DNA of 64,000 nt. Source: Spinellus fusiger. Lineage: Eukaryota > Mucoromycota > Mucoromycetes > Mucorales > Phycomycetaceae. Both the position numbers and the translations under genes were made by a program. Shown piece after piece: positions 51,481-63,094 of the stretch (positions are counted from its first letter, which is position 1; every line of letters starts with the position of its first letter). Under the pieces are notes generated by a model. That model made no database searches. It saw only the letters and a list, made by a program, of their open reading frames with translations, and was not told the DNA's origin. Location: positions 124,001 through 188,000 of the forward strand of contig JALLLS010000060.1 of assembly GCA_025094145.1 (NCBI GenBank), written 5' to 3'.

Positions 51481-52136
51481 CACCTTTCCCTAATTCACCT
51501 TTTTCTTCACCTTCTATTCTATTTTCTTTCTCAAGAGCCGAAGTAAAGGAGGTCATGTAAGATGTGTACTTCCTTATGACTTTCTTATGGTGATGAGTCT
51601 ATGTCTGTACAGTGTATTAAAAGAAAAGAGAAACGCTAACCCATTCTTGAGTCATCCCGCCTGTTTTTCTTTCTTTTCTTTCTTTCTGTTTTTTCTTTTA
51701 AACGGAGTACAAATAAGAAAGCTCTTCCATGGCTCTATCTTTAAGATGTCCAAGAAAGACATATTCTTATTGTGCCCTTGACAAACATTTATAAATAGGT
51801 AACTTATCTGATCCATCAGAGTCGTTTATAGACATTGGTACATAGCCTTATTTTTATTCATGTATTAGTATGAGCCATGTCTTTATGGATCTATTCCTAA
51901 TGATGGATAGATCAATAGACAGAGAGAGAGATGGATCCATTGAATGTTTACCAGTGCCTTATTTCATCGATTCTTGTTTAATAAATAGATATATTTAAAG
52001 AATAACTTGAACATTTAAGATCATCCAATTTTCATAAAATTCTTGAATGTTTGAATAAGTTTGAATATTTTTATGGAATTGGAATGATCATTCTATTAAA
52101 AAGAAATTACATTTACGTTTAAGGCTAATAAACATA
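51481..52136. other. Intergenic region
   Basis: No gene recognised. A near-palindromic block with GAATGATCATTC around 52083 and TTCTTGAATGTTTGAATAAG repeats lies just before the mariner relic. Confidence 0.45.
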
Positions 52137-53127
52137 AAGTAACTCGAAGAAAGTAATTCACTTTTTTTTATTTTTTTATTTAAAAAAAAAGAAAAAAAAA
52201 GAGGAATAATAGGCTATTTTTATACTAAAAAGATAAATAAATCTGACTCATCCAACACTATCAACCTAATTTATAGGACCCTCCCAAGATATATGAAAAA
52301 CATACGAGGATTGAGACTTAATCCACTGCCTTGTACAAATGACTGAGCCTACATTTCACTATGGCCAAGGTATCTTGTAGGTTCAATGTGCTTTCTTCTA
52401 CTGGACCCATGAGCAGTGGCAGGAGGTTGTCTTGTCTGATGAATCCAGAGTAAATCTCATGGGCTATGATAGAGAGGGTAAAAGCCATCAGTCAGCATGG
52501 CACCAGCTTTGAGCCCAAGAATGTCCTTGATAATAAGTTTGGAGGTGGTAGAGTGGATGGTATGTATTTTTCTAGTGGGGAGAGTGGTGGGAGAAGTCTA
52601 CTGCTATAAAATCAAGTCTATTCTTCTCTTTACCCTTGGCATCAATGACCACCTACAGGAGAACAATGCAAGACCCCATACACGCAAAACAGTTCAATTG
52701 GAAGGCAGCCATTGGTATAGTAATGACTTTTTACTATTTCGTATAATGGAAATCTCAATCCAATGGAGCATCTGTGGACTTCATTAAAGGTCATTAGCAA
52801 GGACAGAAGGGTCTATTCTACCAAGCAGAGGCTAGAGCCCATTGTGGTGCTAGAATAAGGTAGAATATCAAAGGCAATAGACAGCCTCATTGCCAGCATG
52901 GGGCGGAGATATACGACTGTGATGGATGCTAAAGACTAATAATGATTACAAAGTAGTTTTCAAATAAAACCTTCTTTCTGTATGTATTATAGACGCTCCT
53001 TGATGGGTTGATTATAGATTCCATCTCTCTATCCAAGGCACTCGTAAAATGGTAGCATTATTAAGATAAACTAGATATCAAAGGAGGACTGAATTTTAAA
53101 AAGTGAATTACTTTCTTCGGGTCATTT
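52137..53127 (+). mobile_element. Mariner family M2, deleted copy
   Basis: Ends AAGTAACTCGAAGAAAGTAA and TTACTTTCTTCGGGTCATTT are inverted repeats flanked by TA (52135-52136, 53128-53129). The interior is about 0.4 kb shorter than the copy at 37082 and aligns with it from the catalytic block LMGYDREGKSHQSAWHQL through NARPHTRKTVQLEGSHW to the 3' end. Frames are interrupted, so it is inactive. The first catalytic region reads VVLSDESRVN. Confidence 0.8.
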
Positions 53128-53688
53128 TATATCGCTGAACTCATAACATGGCTCTTCCCAATATAACTCCGGAGACCCCTAAAAACGGGTCACTACCAGC
53201 TAATCTCTGAACTCATAGACGGTACACACTTGTCTTGTGAGGCATTCTAAATGATTAAAATGGCAGATATTTCTTAAATGAACAACACAATTACACAAAC
53301 CAATGCTATATTCTCAATAGTGCCACGGATATAATCTCTGACCAAGGCATTGTTACTTGTTTCCCCAACACAATAAACCATAAAACCATCCTAACATCAT
53401 AAAACACTTATATTAAATAAATAAATAAAAAAGGTCCGTAAAAGGCCTGCCAATAAGCCGAGGCTCTACTCTCACTTCTTTTATGCTTAGAGTCCAACCA
53501 CACATAGGATTCTTTTTTTTTCTTTAAGAAATAAAGCGATAGACAATTCAACAATTAAATAAATAGGCATACTTTCTGCTGAGGTATGACTCACCCTATG
53601 CCTATGTTTTCACAATCCTTCCTAGTTGTGTCTATGAACTGCTTCCATTCTTTTTCTTCTTTTCTTCTTTTTTTTTTTACCAAGAAGT
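53128..53688. other. Intergenic region
   Basis: About 560 bp after the mariner relic and beyond the 3' end of the minus-strand CofD-like gene. Homopolymer T run near 53667. No gene. Confidence 0.5.
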
Positions 53689-55505
53689 CTAAAGTATGTC
53701 TTGGGCACTCACAATACTTTGCAAAGCACTCTGCAAGGTACTCGTCAAATACCGAGGCACTTCTGATGCAGGGTCAGGAGAAACAGAAAGACATTGAATG
53801 CCTAGTTTCTTAATGGCAGCCACATCTACAGGCACATCTAGTTCCAATGTCAGCCCATTTTCTCTCTCTCTCTCTCTTTTCTCTTTTCTCTCTCTTCTTT
53901 CCTTTCCTTACTTGAATTAGATAAATAGACCAAATGAGTAATGTAGGTGGAGGGGGATGCATTGGGAATGAGTTCTTGTGGAAAATCAAAAGACCGAGCA
54001 TCAAGAGAAGAGGTAGGATTCACCATTGGACAACTTTCATGCTGTACGGATGGGAAGTTACGTATGACAGTAGTACTAGGAGGCACCACCAGTTGAAGAT
54101 GAGGCCTGCGTGTAGGAGGTGGCCATTGTCGAAATCCATGATCCACAGGCCTAGCATATGCACTTGATCCCTTTTTACCCGGGGAAGAAGAATGAAATCC
54201 CTCTGCTTCTTTTCTTGTCAATGTTTCATAGAACTTGTGTCTTGCGTCTATCAATTGACTCTCATTGAGTGCATTGGTGATGGCACCAATGTAGTCCATG
54301 GCAGCGTATCCCTCTGTCTCTCTGTCTCTTGTCCCGTTGAGTATCAGTATTTTATACTTTAAGCATTCAGAAGCAGCAATGGCCTTTCCTACACCACGCA
54401 ATATCAGACACGGGAGAATGGATGTGTAGAGAGATCCAATGGAGTAGATGAGATGCTGCCGTTTCGCAAGATGGGTGAGGACTTTGGGATTGGGAAGAGG
54501 ATAGATCTCCTGTCCATACTCGTTGATGTAGAAGACACGGCGAATACCAGCTACTAATGTATCCTGAACTGTCTTGCTGAATACAAGATTGCCATTTCTT
54601 TCTTCTTCATGGACAACCTGAATGGGTGAGTTTGGAATGGCCAGTCGAGAAAAGGCGTCGATGGGATTCATTGTTCTTGCGTCTCCTTTAATACTGCCTG
54701 GATGACTAATTCGCATTGACCTCTTAACACTTGTCCGTTTTCTAAGAGAGCTGCAATGGCTGCCGTATGGTTGGTGTTGATCACAGGAATGACATAGGTG
54801 GGTTCACGTATGTCTGTAATAGAAGAAAACAGAAACACAGCAGCCTCAATTGAACCAAAGAACAAACGAGCTCCTGTCAAGAAGAAGTTCCCGATGGATC
54901 CATTGCGAAAGTTAAAGTGCTTGTGGGCTCTCTTTAGTATTTCACAATTGAACAGCACCAGGAATCCTCGAATGGTTTCTCTCTTTTCAGAAGAGATGCT
55001 CTCCCATAGCCTATAGATTGCATCTCCAATGTTAGAGCCAAACCACAAGCAGCAGTGCTCAAAAAGAAAGAAAGAAAGAAGGAAGGAAGGGTACCTGTGG
55101 CGGCCTTCTACAATCATCACCCATTCATCTCGTATAGTGTATTCATCCCCTTCTACAGGAAGACGGTAGCTAAGGAGATCCTTCACAGCAGTGCGTTCCT
55201 CTGCGTCAGGACCTTCAGTGCTAATAAGTCGAGTGAGACGGGATCGCATATCGCCAATGCTAGGGCCTCCCAGTACACGCAAAAGTTCACTCTAAGCCGG
55301 GCATTAATCTTAGTCTGTTGTAGTGTAGCTTACAGTGGATCCTCCGTTATCGGAAATACCGAGGACATAGCACACACTTGGCGTGATGAACTGAAATGCG
55401 TTGGCTGGTGGGTCATAAGTTTTATCGTATGACAATGAACCCACCTATTTCATTGCACGCAGATCCGCCCGAAAAGACAATAAAAGAAGCCTCGGGTGTG
55501 GTCAT
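53689..55505 (-). CDS. CofD/UPF0052-like protein with an apparent frameshift
   Basis: Exons complement(53689-53837, 53912-55010, 55095-55291, 55334-55404, 55445-55505), roughly 520 aa. The N-terminus MTTPEASFIVFSGGSACNEI, then CYVLGISDNGGSTSELLRVL and GGPSIGDMRSRL form the nucleotide/phosphate-binding part of the CofD-like fold. NFRNGSIGNFFLTGARLFFG and the IYSIGSLYTSILPCL block follow. In CofD itself this fold transfers 2-phospholactate during F420 synthesis; fungal members of the UPF0052 branch have no known reaction. At about 54700-54716 the reading changes frame: GQCE is followed by LVIQ instead of the family ISHP, which is available in the next frame. One A seems to be missing (TGCGAATTAGT). 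Either the gene is broken here or the base is an assembly error. All other splice junctions and motifs are intact. Confidence 0.8.
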
Positions 55506-55760
55506 GAGTGCCTTTTTCTTCTTTTTCTTTATTGTATGTATTCTTTAGTATGTATTCTTTAGTATGTGGATGAACGAGTGAATAGGGAGAGGCCTTTGGT
55601 TTGTTTTCTAGAGTGCTGACGTAGCAGATACTTTTACGTTGATATAGAGACTGTCTTTTAATATGAATCCATATAAAGATAAAGATAAGGGATGGATAGA
55701 TGTGTTTCTAGGCCTAGAAGATGCTATTGTGTTTCCTGCCCTTGTCTCTTTACAGATGGT
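55506..55760. promoter_or_regulatory. CofD-like gene promoter region
   Basis: The 255-bp gap separates the CofD-like start from the stop of PI31, both on the minus strand. It contains a TGACGTAG element at 55617-55624 and duplicated GTATGTATTCTTTA units at 55534-55565. No ORF. Confidence 0.4.
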
Positions 55761-57223
55761 TTACATGAACATACTGTCATATCCCTAGGAAGAAGAACAT
55801 ATATATATATAAAGAAAAAAGAAGAAAAAAGAGCACACATGTAGAAATAGAGATAAGATGATCTTTCCTTTTGGGTCCCAATGTCACTACTTACAGGTGG
55901 CATAAGTTCATCATTATCAGGTTCACCAGAAAAGGCATGGGAAGGTCCTCTGGGATTGAATCTGTTTCCACCTCTGCCCATGCCCATGCCTCTGCCTCTG
56001 CCTGAAGGACTGCCAAATGGAGCAATGGGATCAAATCGTGCGCCTGGAGGAACAGAGCCTCTGTAGTATTCATCAACAGCAGTGAGATACTCCAAGTGAT
56101 TGTTCATGACTATCATTACCTTGGCAAATAAGAAGGGTCTTCCAGTCCATGGTTATTTCGATCAGGGTCCATGGTATACATTCCATGGTGTGGACCCACC
56201 AACATGCCGCCCACAGGACCCACAGGACCCACAGGACCCACAGGACCCACAGGACCCATACCACCCATACCACCCATACCACCCATAGGATCCAGATCAG
56301 ATCTGCCTACATTATAAGGATTCTGTGGATAGGATCTAGGGGGCATCTCAGGTCCTGCTGTGTCTGTTCGAGAGTCATGTCTAGAGGATTCCTGCTGGGA
56401 AGAGGGTGGATTGGGTAAGGAGCTAGTGCTTGGCTGTGATGGTTTTTGAAAAGAAAAGTCTTGGCTTTCACTGTCAATAATCCTCCATTCAGTAGTGTAT
56501 CTACTGTACCTTGTTCTTGGCTCTGATTCTGGTTGGAGTTCGAGATCCAACAAAGTGTCCAGTAGAGTATCCAAAAGACTCACAAAACTGCTGCATTGGC
56601 GTAGGCTACTCTCAAGGTCTGTTTCTGTTACTTGCATGGGAAACACGGAATGAAATTTGCTAACATAGTCCACTGTGCACACATCTCCCTAGATAATCAT
56701 AGGAAGAAGAGAGAAGAGAGAAGAGAGAAGAGAGAGAAGAGTAAGCCACTCAGTAAGACACCGTGGAAAAGAGAGTACTAATGATTGGATATCCTCTCAC
56801 CCCTTGAGTAAGGCCGTGCACTAGAAAGTGTTCGCCAAGTTGGATACACTTTATTGTCAGCGTCTTGCTTTCTCTTGTATAATCAAATGTATAAGAGTGA
56901 GGGCTTTGACTCTTCCACTCTCTAGGCAGAGTATCTGTAGACAATGATCAGCCTGGGCAGCTTGGATAGATTAAGTAGCTCAATACATATTCATATAGTA
57001 AAGAAAGAAAAAAAATAAAGAAAAAGAAACATGTCTATAGAGATACACATGTATGCTGCTGCGTACCACTACTAGTGTTGGGTGGACTGCACTGAAAATC
57101 ATGAGCAAGCACTACAGTATGAACTATGACTGCCAAGAAGTCCTGCAGTGACTCCAAAGAACCTTCCACACACTTATTTATTTTTTGTAAGAGAACTGAG
57201 TGTGATGTAGCGCGTGGTGTCAT
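55761..57223 (-). CDS. PSMF1: Proteasome regulator PI31
   Basis: Five exons, complement(55761-55784, 55895-56060, 56120-56688, 56801-56934, 57067-57223), give 349 aa. The N-terminal half (MTPRATSHSVLLQKINKCVE..., YTFDYTRESKTLTIKCIQLG) fits the PI31 FP domain. After a Ser/Pro/Gln-rich linker comes a Gly-Met and Gly-Pro-Val repeat stretch, then the typical C-terminal tail: SVPPGARFDPIAPFG, an RG-rich segment, DNDELMPP and the terminal GYDSMFM encoded by a separate 24-nt exon. PI31 binds the 20S proteasome through this tail and inhibits or helps assemble it depending on context; it also binds F-box proteins via the FP domain. It is the third proteasome-linked gene in the window. It diverges from RCL1 across about 440 bp. 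Confidence 0.9.
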
Positions 57224-57659
57224 TATTAAAAGACGGGAACAAGATGAAAAAAGAGCAGAGTTGAACCAGCCTTGGATTCCCATGCATCCTCACCCACTCT
57301 AATGTCAGCACCAATGGAATTCTATTGATAAACTACATAGCTTTCTTGTTCTGACAGTGGGTGCAAGTGACCCAAGACGCCTTGACCAAATGCTGTCCTT
57401 AGAATAGGTAGATAACCACAGGTAACCATGGATATACAAAAAAGAGAAAGAAAAAGAAAGAAAAAGAAAGAAAAAAGAAAGAAAAAAAAAGGCAACGGCC
57501 TAAGCAGTCTTGGCCCTACACAGCAGAGTGTAGGTAGCCCTGCAGACAAAAGAATGGCTGTAGGAGGGCCTTTTTGGACTGTGCATGTCAAATAACCAAG
57601 TCACACACCTGACAAGTGAAAATAATAATAATCACAAGAAAAGATCGTATTGTTTTAGC
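57224..57659. promoter_or_regulatory. Bidirectional promoter region PI31/RCL1
   Basis: About 436 bp between two divergent start codons, containing a GAAAAAGAAA purine repeat at 57441-57490. No other motif stands out. Confidence 0.4.
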
Positions 57660-59023
57660 ATGAGCTCATTAGTACGTTTTGAAGGTCATCAGTACCTTAG
57701 ACAGCGCCTTGTTCTGGCTACTCTGAGTGGGAAGCCAGTGCGCATTGATAAGATCCGCTCTGATGACGCCAATCCTGGTCTTACAGGTAATTACTTTTAC
57801 CAGAACAAGAAAAAGACACTCACTGTATAGAATACGAGGCTAGCTTCCTCAAACTGCTGGAGAAAGTGACCAATGGCTCTGTGATTGAGATCAACTACAC
57901 GGGTACACTCACTGCCCTATAAAAAGAAACAGACGTTCATTGTCAGTTAGGTACTTCTATTGTCTACAAGCCTGGCGGTATTCAAGGAGGACGCATAGAA
58001 CATGACTGTGGCACTGACCGAAGCATTGCCTACTATCTTGAGCCCATGATTGCACTGGCACCCTTCTCAAAACACCCCTTTGTCCTGACACTCCAGGGCA
58101 TTACTACAGATGCTGTTGATATCTCGGTAGGCAAAAGGGTTGTAACAAGACCCACACTCACAGTGCATAGATGGACAGTGTTCGTACTGTTCTCCTGCCC
58201 CAGCTGAAGAGATTTGGAATTGAGGAGAATGTAGAGCTCAAGGTAAGAGTGCACAGCAGGCCCACAGCAACAGAGAGGGAGGGCTGATAGGGGATGCATA
58301 GATCACAAAGAGAGGAGCGCCACCTTTGGGAGGAGGCGAGGTTGTGTTTACATGCAACTGTGTTCGCCAATTGAAGCCAATGCAGTTCACAGACCAAGGC
58401 AGAATCAAGCGCATTCGTGGCATTGCCTACTGCACCCGAGTGTCTCCACAGACAGCCAACCGTCTGGTGGAATCAGCACGCTCTGTTCTTAACAGATACA
58501 TCCCCGACATATACATATACACAGACGTCTACAAGGGAGCCGAGAGTGGAAAGTGAGTAGGCCTGCTTGTGGGATCTCTCGGCTAATGTGCACACAATAG
58601 ATCTCCTGGATTTGCACTGTCCCTTGTAGCAGAGTCCACCAAGGGAGCCCTGTTATCAGCAGAAAAGGCAGCAGAAGCAGGACAGGCCCCAGAAGATGTC
58701 GGTGTCATGGCAGCCAAACTGCTGCTGAGTGAGATCCAAAAAGGTGGATGTGTGGATACTGTCAGTCAGTGGTTGAATCTACTGCTAATGGTGCTGTCTC
58801 CTGAGGATGTGGGCAAATTGCGCATGGGCCCACTGTCGCCCTTTACGTAAGTCATTAGCGTCTTGCTTGGTGGACTCATTGTAGGCTGTGGTTTAGGATC
58901 CAATACCTGCGTGATCTCAAGGCATTTTTTGGTGTCTCTTTTAAGATAGAATTAGATGCGGAGACTACTTTAATGACATGTGTGGGGATTGGCTATGTAA
59001 ATCACAACAAAAAAACCACCTAA
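57660..59023 (+). CDS. RCL1: RNA 3'-phosphate cyclase-like protein Rcl1
   Basis: Seven exons, 57660-57786, 57831-57902, 57951-58126, 58171-58242, 58302-58552, 58601-58846 and 58897-59023, give 356 aa (yeast 367). Landmarks in order are FEGHQYLRQRLVLATLSGKP, NGSVIEINYTGTS, PGGIQGG, LLPQLKRFGIEENVELK, KRGAPPLGGGEV, RIRGIAYCTRVSP, GGCVDT and the terminal YLRDLKAFFGVSF. The catalytic His of true RNA cyclases, expected near GGCVDTVSQW, is not present, as in Rcl1, which has lost cyclase activity. Rcl1 works with GTPase Bms1 in the nucleolar SSU processome and is needed for 18S rRNA maturation. Introns are 44-61 nt. Confidence 0.95.
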
Positions 59024-59055
59024 CCGTTGGATTATAAAATAATAAAAATAATAAA

Positions 59056-59089
<34 letters not shown>

Positions 59090-59435
59090 GAAACTACCTA
59101 AACAGGCAATCAACTGACCTGTGCATGAAGCAGTCCTCCCACTGTAACTGCTGTTGCTGCTGTTACTGCTACTGCTACTGCTGCTGCTGCTGTATTTCTT
59201 TTCTTTCTTTTTCTTCTTCTCTTCTTCTTTCTTCTTCTTACAAACTCACTCAAGAAAATAAGACAACACCAACGAGGACTGTTTTCTTTCTTATCTATAT
59301 CTATCTATCTACACTATTGAATACATCTACACATACATTTTCTTTCTTATTGACAAGCCCATATCTCTATTTCTATCTCTATCTCTATTTCTATCTTTGT
59401 TTTTTAAAAAGAAAAAGAAAAAGAAGAATACTATT
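59024..59435. other. Intergenic region with several microsatellites
   Basis: Contains (AAT)n at 59038-59090, (TGC/TAC)n at 59150-59192, CTTCTT tracts and (TATC)n at 59291-59320, then (TCTATT)n at 59366-59396. It is the 3' end of RCL1 and the promoter of the Rab gene. No gene. Confidence 0.8.
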
Positions 59436-60322
59436 ATGAGCGATATCCCTACTTTGAAGCTTTTGCTGATTGGAAACTCCAATGTAGGCAAGAGTTCCTT
59501 GTTGTTACGCTTTACAGACGACACCTTTCTGCCTCAGGAAGAAGTGTCTGCTACTATTGGTAAAGAGTCATTGAAGTGTGCCATGACTCATTCCAGTAGG
59601 GGTTGACTTTAAAGTGAGCATGATGAACATTGAGGGACAGTCTTACAAGTTGACCATTTGGGTAAACTACAGTGGAGTGGAGTGGGTTCTGTTACTGATG
59701 AGGGTTAGGATACAGCAGGCCAAGAAAGATTCCGAACTCTGACCTCTTCCTATTACCGTGGTGCTCAGGGGGTTATTCTAGGTGAGTCATGTCATGTCAT
59801 GTCATGGACACCCTCTTATTGAATGAACACCCTCTTGTTGAATGGACTGACATGGCAGTGTATGACGTAAGCCACCGTGAGACATTTGATGCTCTTCATA
59901 CGTGGTGGAATGAAGTCAATACATACTGCTCTAGTCCTGATGTTGTGAAGATGATTGTCGGCAATAAAGTAGACAAGGTGAGTGGTCTGTGAGTGATCTG
60001 TGACTTGCTCATTGTGTAGGAGTCCTCAAGAGTAGTGTCACGGAGAGAGGGGGCTGACTTGGCACGGAAACTGCAGAGTCTGTTTGTTGAGTGCAGTGCG
60101 AAAACAAAGATGGGTGTGGGAGAGGCATTCGAGGAATTGGTGACAAAGGTAAAGAATAGACACAATCAGAATTGCACTTCTTATACACACATATCTGTAC
60201 ATTAGATTGTTGAAACACCCTCCCTGTGGCAGAAGAATCCCAGTTCATCCACTGTAAGAGTAGTGGCAGAGGAAGACAGACCCCATTCAAGTCTATCGAG
60301 TGTGGATATGTGTAGCTGTTAA
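59436..60322 (+). CDS. RAB18: Rab18-type small GTPase
   Basis: Six exons, 59436-59559, 59600-59661, 59709-59781, 59859-59977, 60020-60148 and 60206-60322, give 207 aa, the usual Rab length. G boxes: GNSNVGKSS (P-loop, 13-21), [11 protein letters not shown] (switch II), NKVDK, and ECSAKT. The C-terminus is VDMCSC, a CxC prenylation signal for geranylgeranyl attachment. The overall sequence, including the ATIGVDFKV switch I and [16 protein letters not shown], is closest to Rab18, which acts at ER-lipid droplet and ER-Golgi membranes; Rab1/Ypt1 is a less likely alternative. Intron 3 (59782-59858) contains GTCATGTCATG units and a 20-bp duplication ACACCCTCTTATTGAATGA. Confidence 0.9.
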
Positions 60323-60998
60323 AGACAGAAAGAAGGAAGTTTACTGTTCATTCTTTGAAGAGGCGGAGGAAGTGGGAGTTCCTTCATTGATCTATGTTCT
60401 TAATACACACGTGATTTTATTGCAAAGGAGATGTATCTGTACGGGAGGATTTGTACGGGAGGATCTATATGAAGTCTTGATGTAAAAAAAAAAAAAAAAA
60501 GATCAAGATCTAATGACTCTTAATGTTCTATTCTATACTGTTAAAAAAACCCCAGAGAATGTCTGACATTCCATCGTACAGGATCAGAGAATGCCTAATA
60601 TTCTATTCCTCTATAGTCATCTCTACACAGCCTTCTATTATGGAGCTGTCTCTGTGGATAAATATCTATCCCGTCGTTCTATTGTAGTATAGCGCATGAA
60701 TCTAGTGGGGGTGGGTGGATCCTGTCTCACAGTGCTCGTGTGACTCGGAACTACAGGACCCTATCCAATAAGACTCCACCCTACGTTATCAGATCATCAG
60801 ATAATATGTACTACACTTTACCCAAGCAACATATTCTTGGTTCATCTTCCATGAGTTCTGTTCTAGGTTTAGAGAGGTAGTTTATGTTCCGACACTCTAA
60901 GAAGAAGAGGATCCTTTCTCTGAGCTAGATAAAGGGGCACTCTATTCTGTATAAATAACGCAATGACATTGGAAGTATCCTTTGTTTAATGATTTGTT
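60323..60998. other. Intergenic region
   Basis: Around 680 bp. It includes a 17-nt A run after 60484, a duplication of AGAGAATGYCTRA-type sequence at 60555 and 60587, and a direct GTACGGGAGGATYT duplication at 60437-60466. It should hold the promoter of the MFS gene. No ORF assigned. Confidence 0.5.
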
Positions 60999-63094
60999 AT
61001 GTCAGAAGCCTCAGGATCTGGAGACATCCATCAATTCACTGGTGTTAAGAAAGTAGAGCTATTTAAGAAGATATGGTCAAGGAAAGACCAAATTCTTCTC
61101 TTTACAGGGTAAGCGCAAGATATCGAATGCATACACAATAGAAGTTGGAAATAGAAAAAGAGATTAACAATAGCGAGGATAGATTGCTCTTGCTGTCCTG
61201 GTTTACAAGTTGGGAGGGTACAGTGAACTCCACCATCACACCCAAAGTCACAAGTATTCTCGGGGCCAACAATCTATCGAGCATTCTGTCTACAATTCTC
61301 TACATATTGCAAACATCTCTTTTGCCCATGTACTCTAAGCTCGCAGATATTGTAGGAAGACCAGAAGCGTATAGTCTGTCTATTCTCCTCTATCTTATTT
61401 CATTTGCTATTATGGCTACAGCCAATAATTATGAAGCACTGGTTGTAAGAGCAGACCCACACAGGGATTTCACGGATAGTCGTTCTGATGACTGTATTTA
61501 GGGCGGTAAAATCATCTATGCCTTAGGCTACTCGGGTATTTCTATTCTTGGCCATATCCTTATTGGTGGTAAGTAATTTGCATCTGTATCTGTCCACGGC
61601 CTTGCACATCAGACTCATTCTTTATTATGCAGATATGACCAATGTTGTTAATAGAGGCATCTACCAGAGTCTGTACAGTCTTCCCTACCTTATCAATCTT
61701 TTCATTGCTTCTACAGTTGCTGATGAGTTTCTTAAAAGAGGACAATGGCGATGGGCTTATGGTCTGAACTGTATTCTGCTGGTAGTGACAGGCGCCCCTC
61801 TTATTATTGGTCTATGGCATGTACAATGGAAGCTCAAACATTCTGGTCTTTTGGAGACACTTGTCAGAGAGCAAGAAGAGCAGCCTAAAACTACTTTTTG
61901 GGAGAGATGTCGCTGGCTCATCATTGAAATTGACTTGATTGGAAGTATATTACTTGTTGCTGGTCTTTGTTTGATTCTTCTTCCTCTTGTCCTTGCTATT
62001 CCTCGTTGGGGTGGATGGTCCAGTGGTAAGAGAGAGAAGGGAGAGATAGATAGATAGAAAGATAGATAGAAAGATAAAAAGAAAGATGAATGGATGAATG
62101 GATGTCCTCTTTATAGGTCTATAACTATAGCCATGTCTATAGAGACTCATCCAATGGTCTGTTTCTATAGGATTAACCATAGGAACCCTTCTTGGTGGTG
62201 TGCTGTGTTGGATTCTCTTTGTTTATTGGGAATGGAAAGTAGCACTTAAACCCATCATCCCACTCGCTAAATGGGAATCTCGTACGCCTATTTATGGCGT
62301 CCTTGTGGTCTCCATCATCTCTCTTACTGCTTCTGCCAATTGGCAATATCTCTCCACATATCTTCAAATTTCGCGTGGTGTCGATGCCAAAACAGCCATT
62401 TTTCTTGAGTGTGGCTATAATGTAGCCTATATCCTAATGGAAGTTATCGTTGGGTTGATGATGGCCCGATTCAAAATATGGAGATTGTTTGTGTGGTCTG
62501 GTATTGCTATTATTCTCGTTGGTTTTGGAATTATGATTCCTGCACGGCTCCCAGAATCCTCCAACGCCTTTGTTGTCATCTCTCAAGCAGTCGTCGGGTT
62601 TGGCAATGGCATGCTATTTACTCCTGTCTTGGTGGCAGTACAGAGTTCTGTTCCTCATGATGGTAAAGGTCAACAAAGAACATGACACATGGCTCGTATT
62701 TCCTTACTCTATTTAAGATCTTGCTATTGTCACCGCTCTTTTTCAAGTGGGTGGGTCTATTGCCATTAGCATTGGCTCTACTATTGCTGGTGCATTATGG
62801 AACTCAATGCTTCCCCAGAAACTAGCCGAGTATGTTCCTGGAGACTATAGCTATTTGGACATTATAGGTTCGATCGACTATGTTCTAGCATTACCTGAAG
62901 AACAATACCGTGGAGTTGTCAAAGCGTATGGAGAAGTACAAAAGACAATCTCTATTATTGCTCTTGGCATTACTGTCTTGTGTTTTTTCTTTGCTGCACC
63001 CATGCAATCCTTTGGTCTAGATGAGAGTGAAAAGAGCCGTATTGCATCAGGAAAAGCAGATACCCAGAAAATGTCAGATGGTAAAGTGGCCTGA
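60999..63094 (+). CDS. MFS siderophore-type transporter (SIT/ARN-like)
   Basis: Six exons, 60999-61108, 61183-61444, 61502-61568, 61633-62025, 62171-62662 and 62718-63094, give 566 aa. The hydrophobicity pattern fits 12-14 transmembrane helices. Features of the fungal siderophore-iron transporter branch of MFS are LLLSWFTSWEGTVNSTITP in the first helix, YS(K)LADIVGRPEAYSL (MFS signature loop), IIYALGYSGISIL, NRGIYQSLYSLPYL, QWRWAYG, the long loop with TFWERCRWLIIEIDLIGSIL, and the late helix GNGMLFTPVLVAVQSSVPHDG. The family imports Fe3+-siderophore or haem complexes; substrate cannot be told from sequence. The N-terminus MSEASGSGDIHQFTGVKK is soluble. Donor in exon 1 is ACAGG|GTAAGC. Confidence 0.88.
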
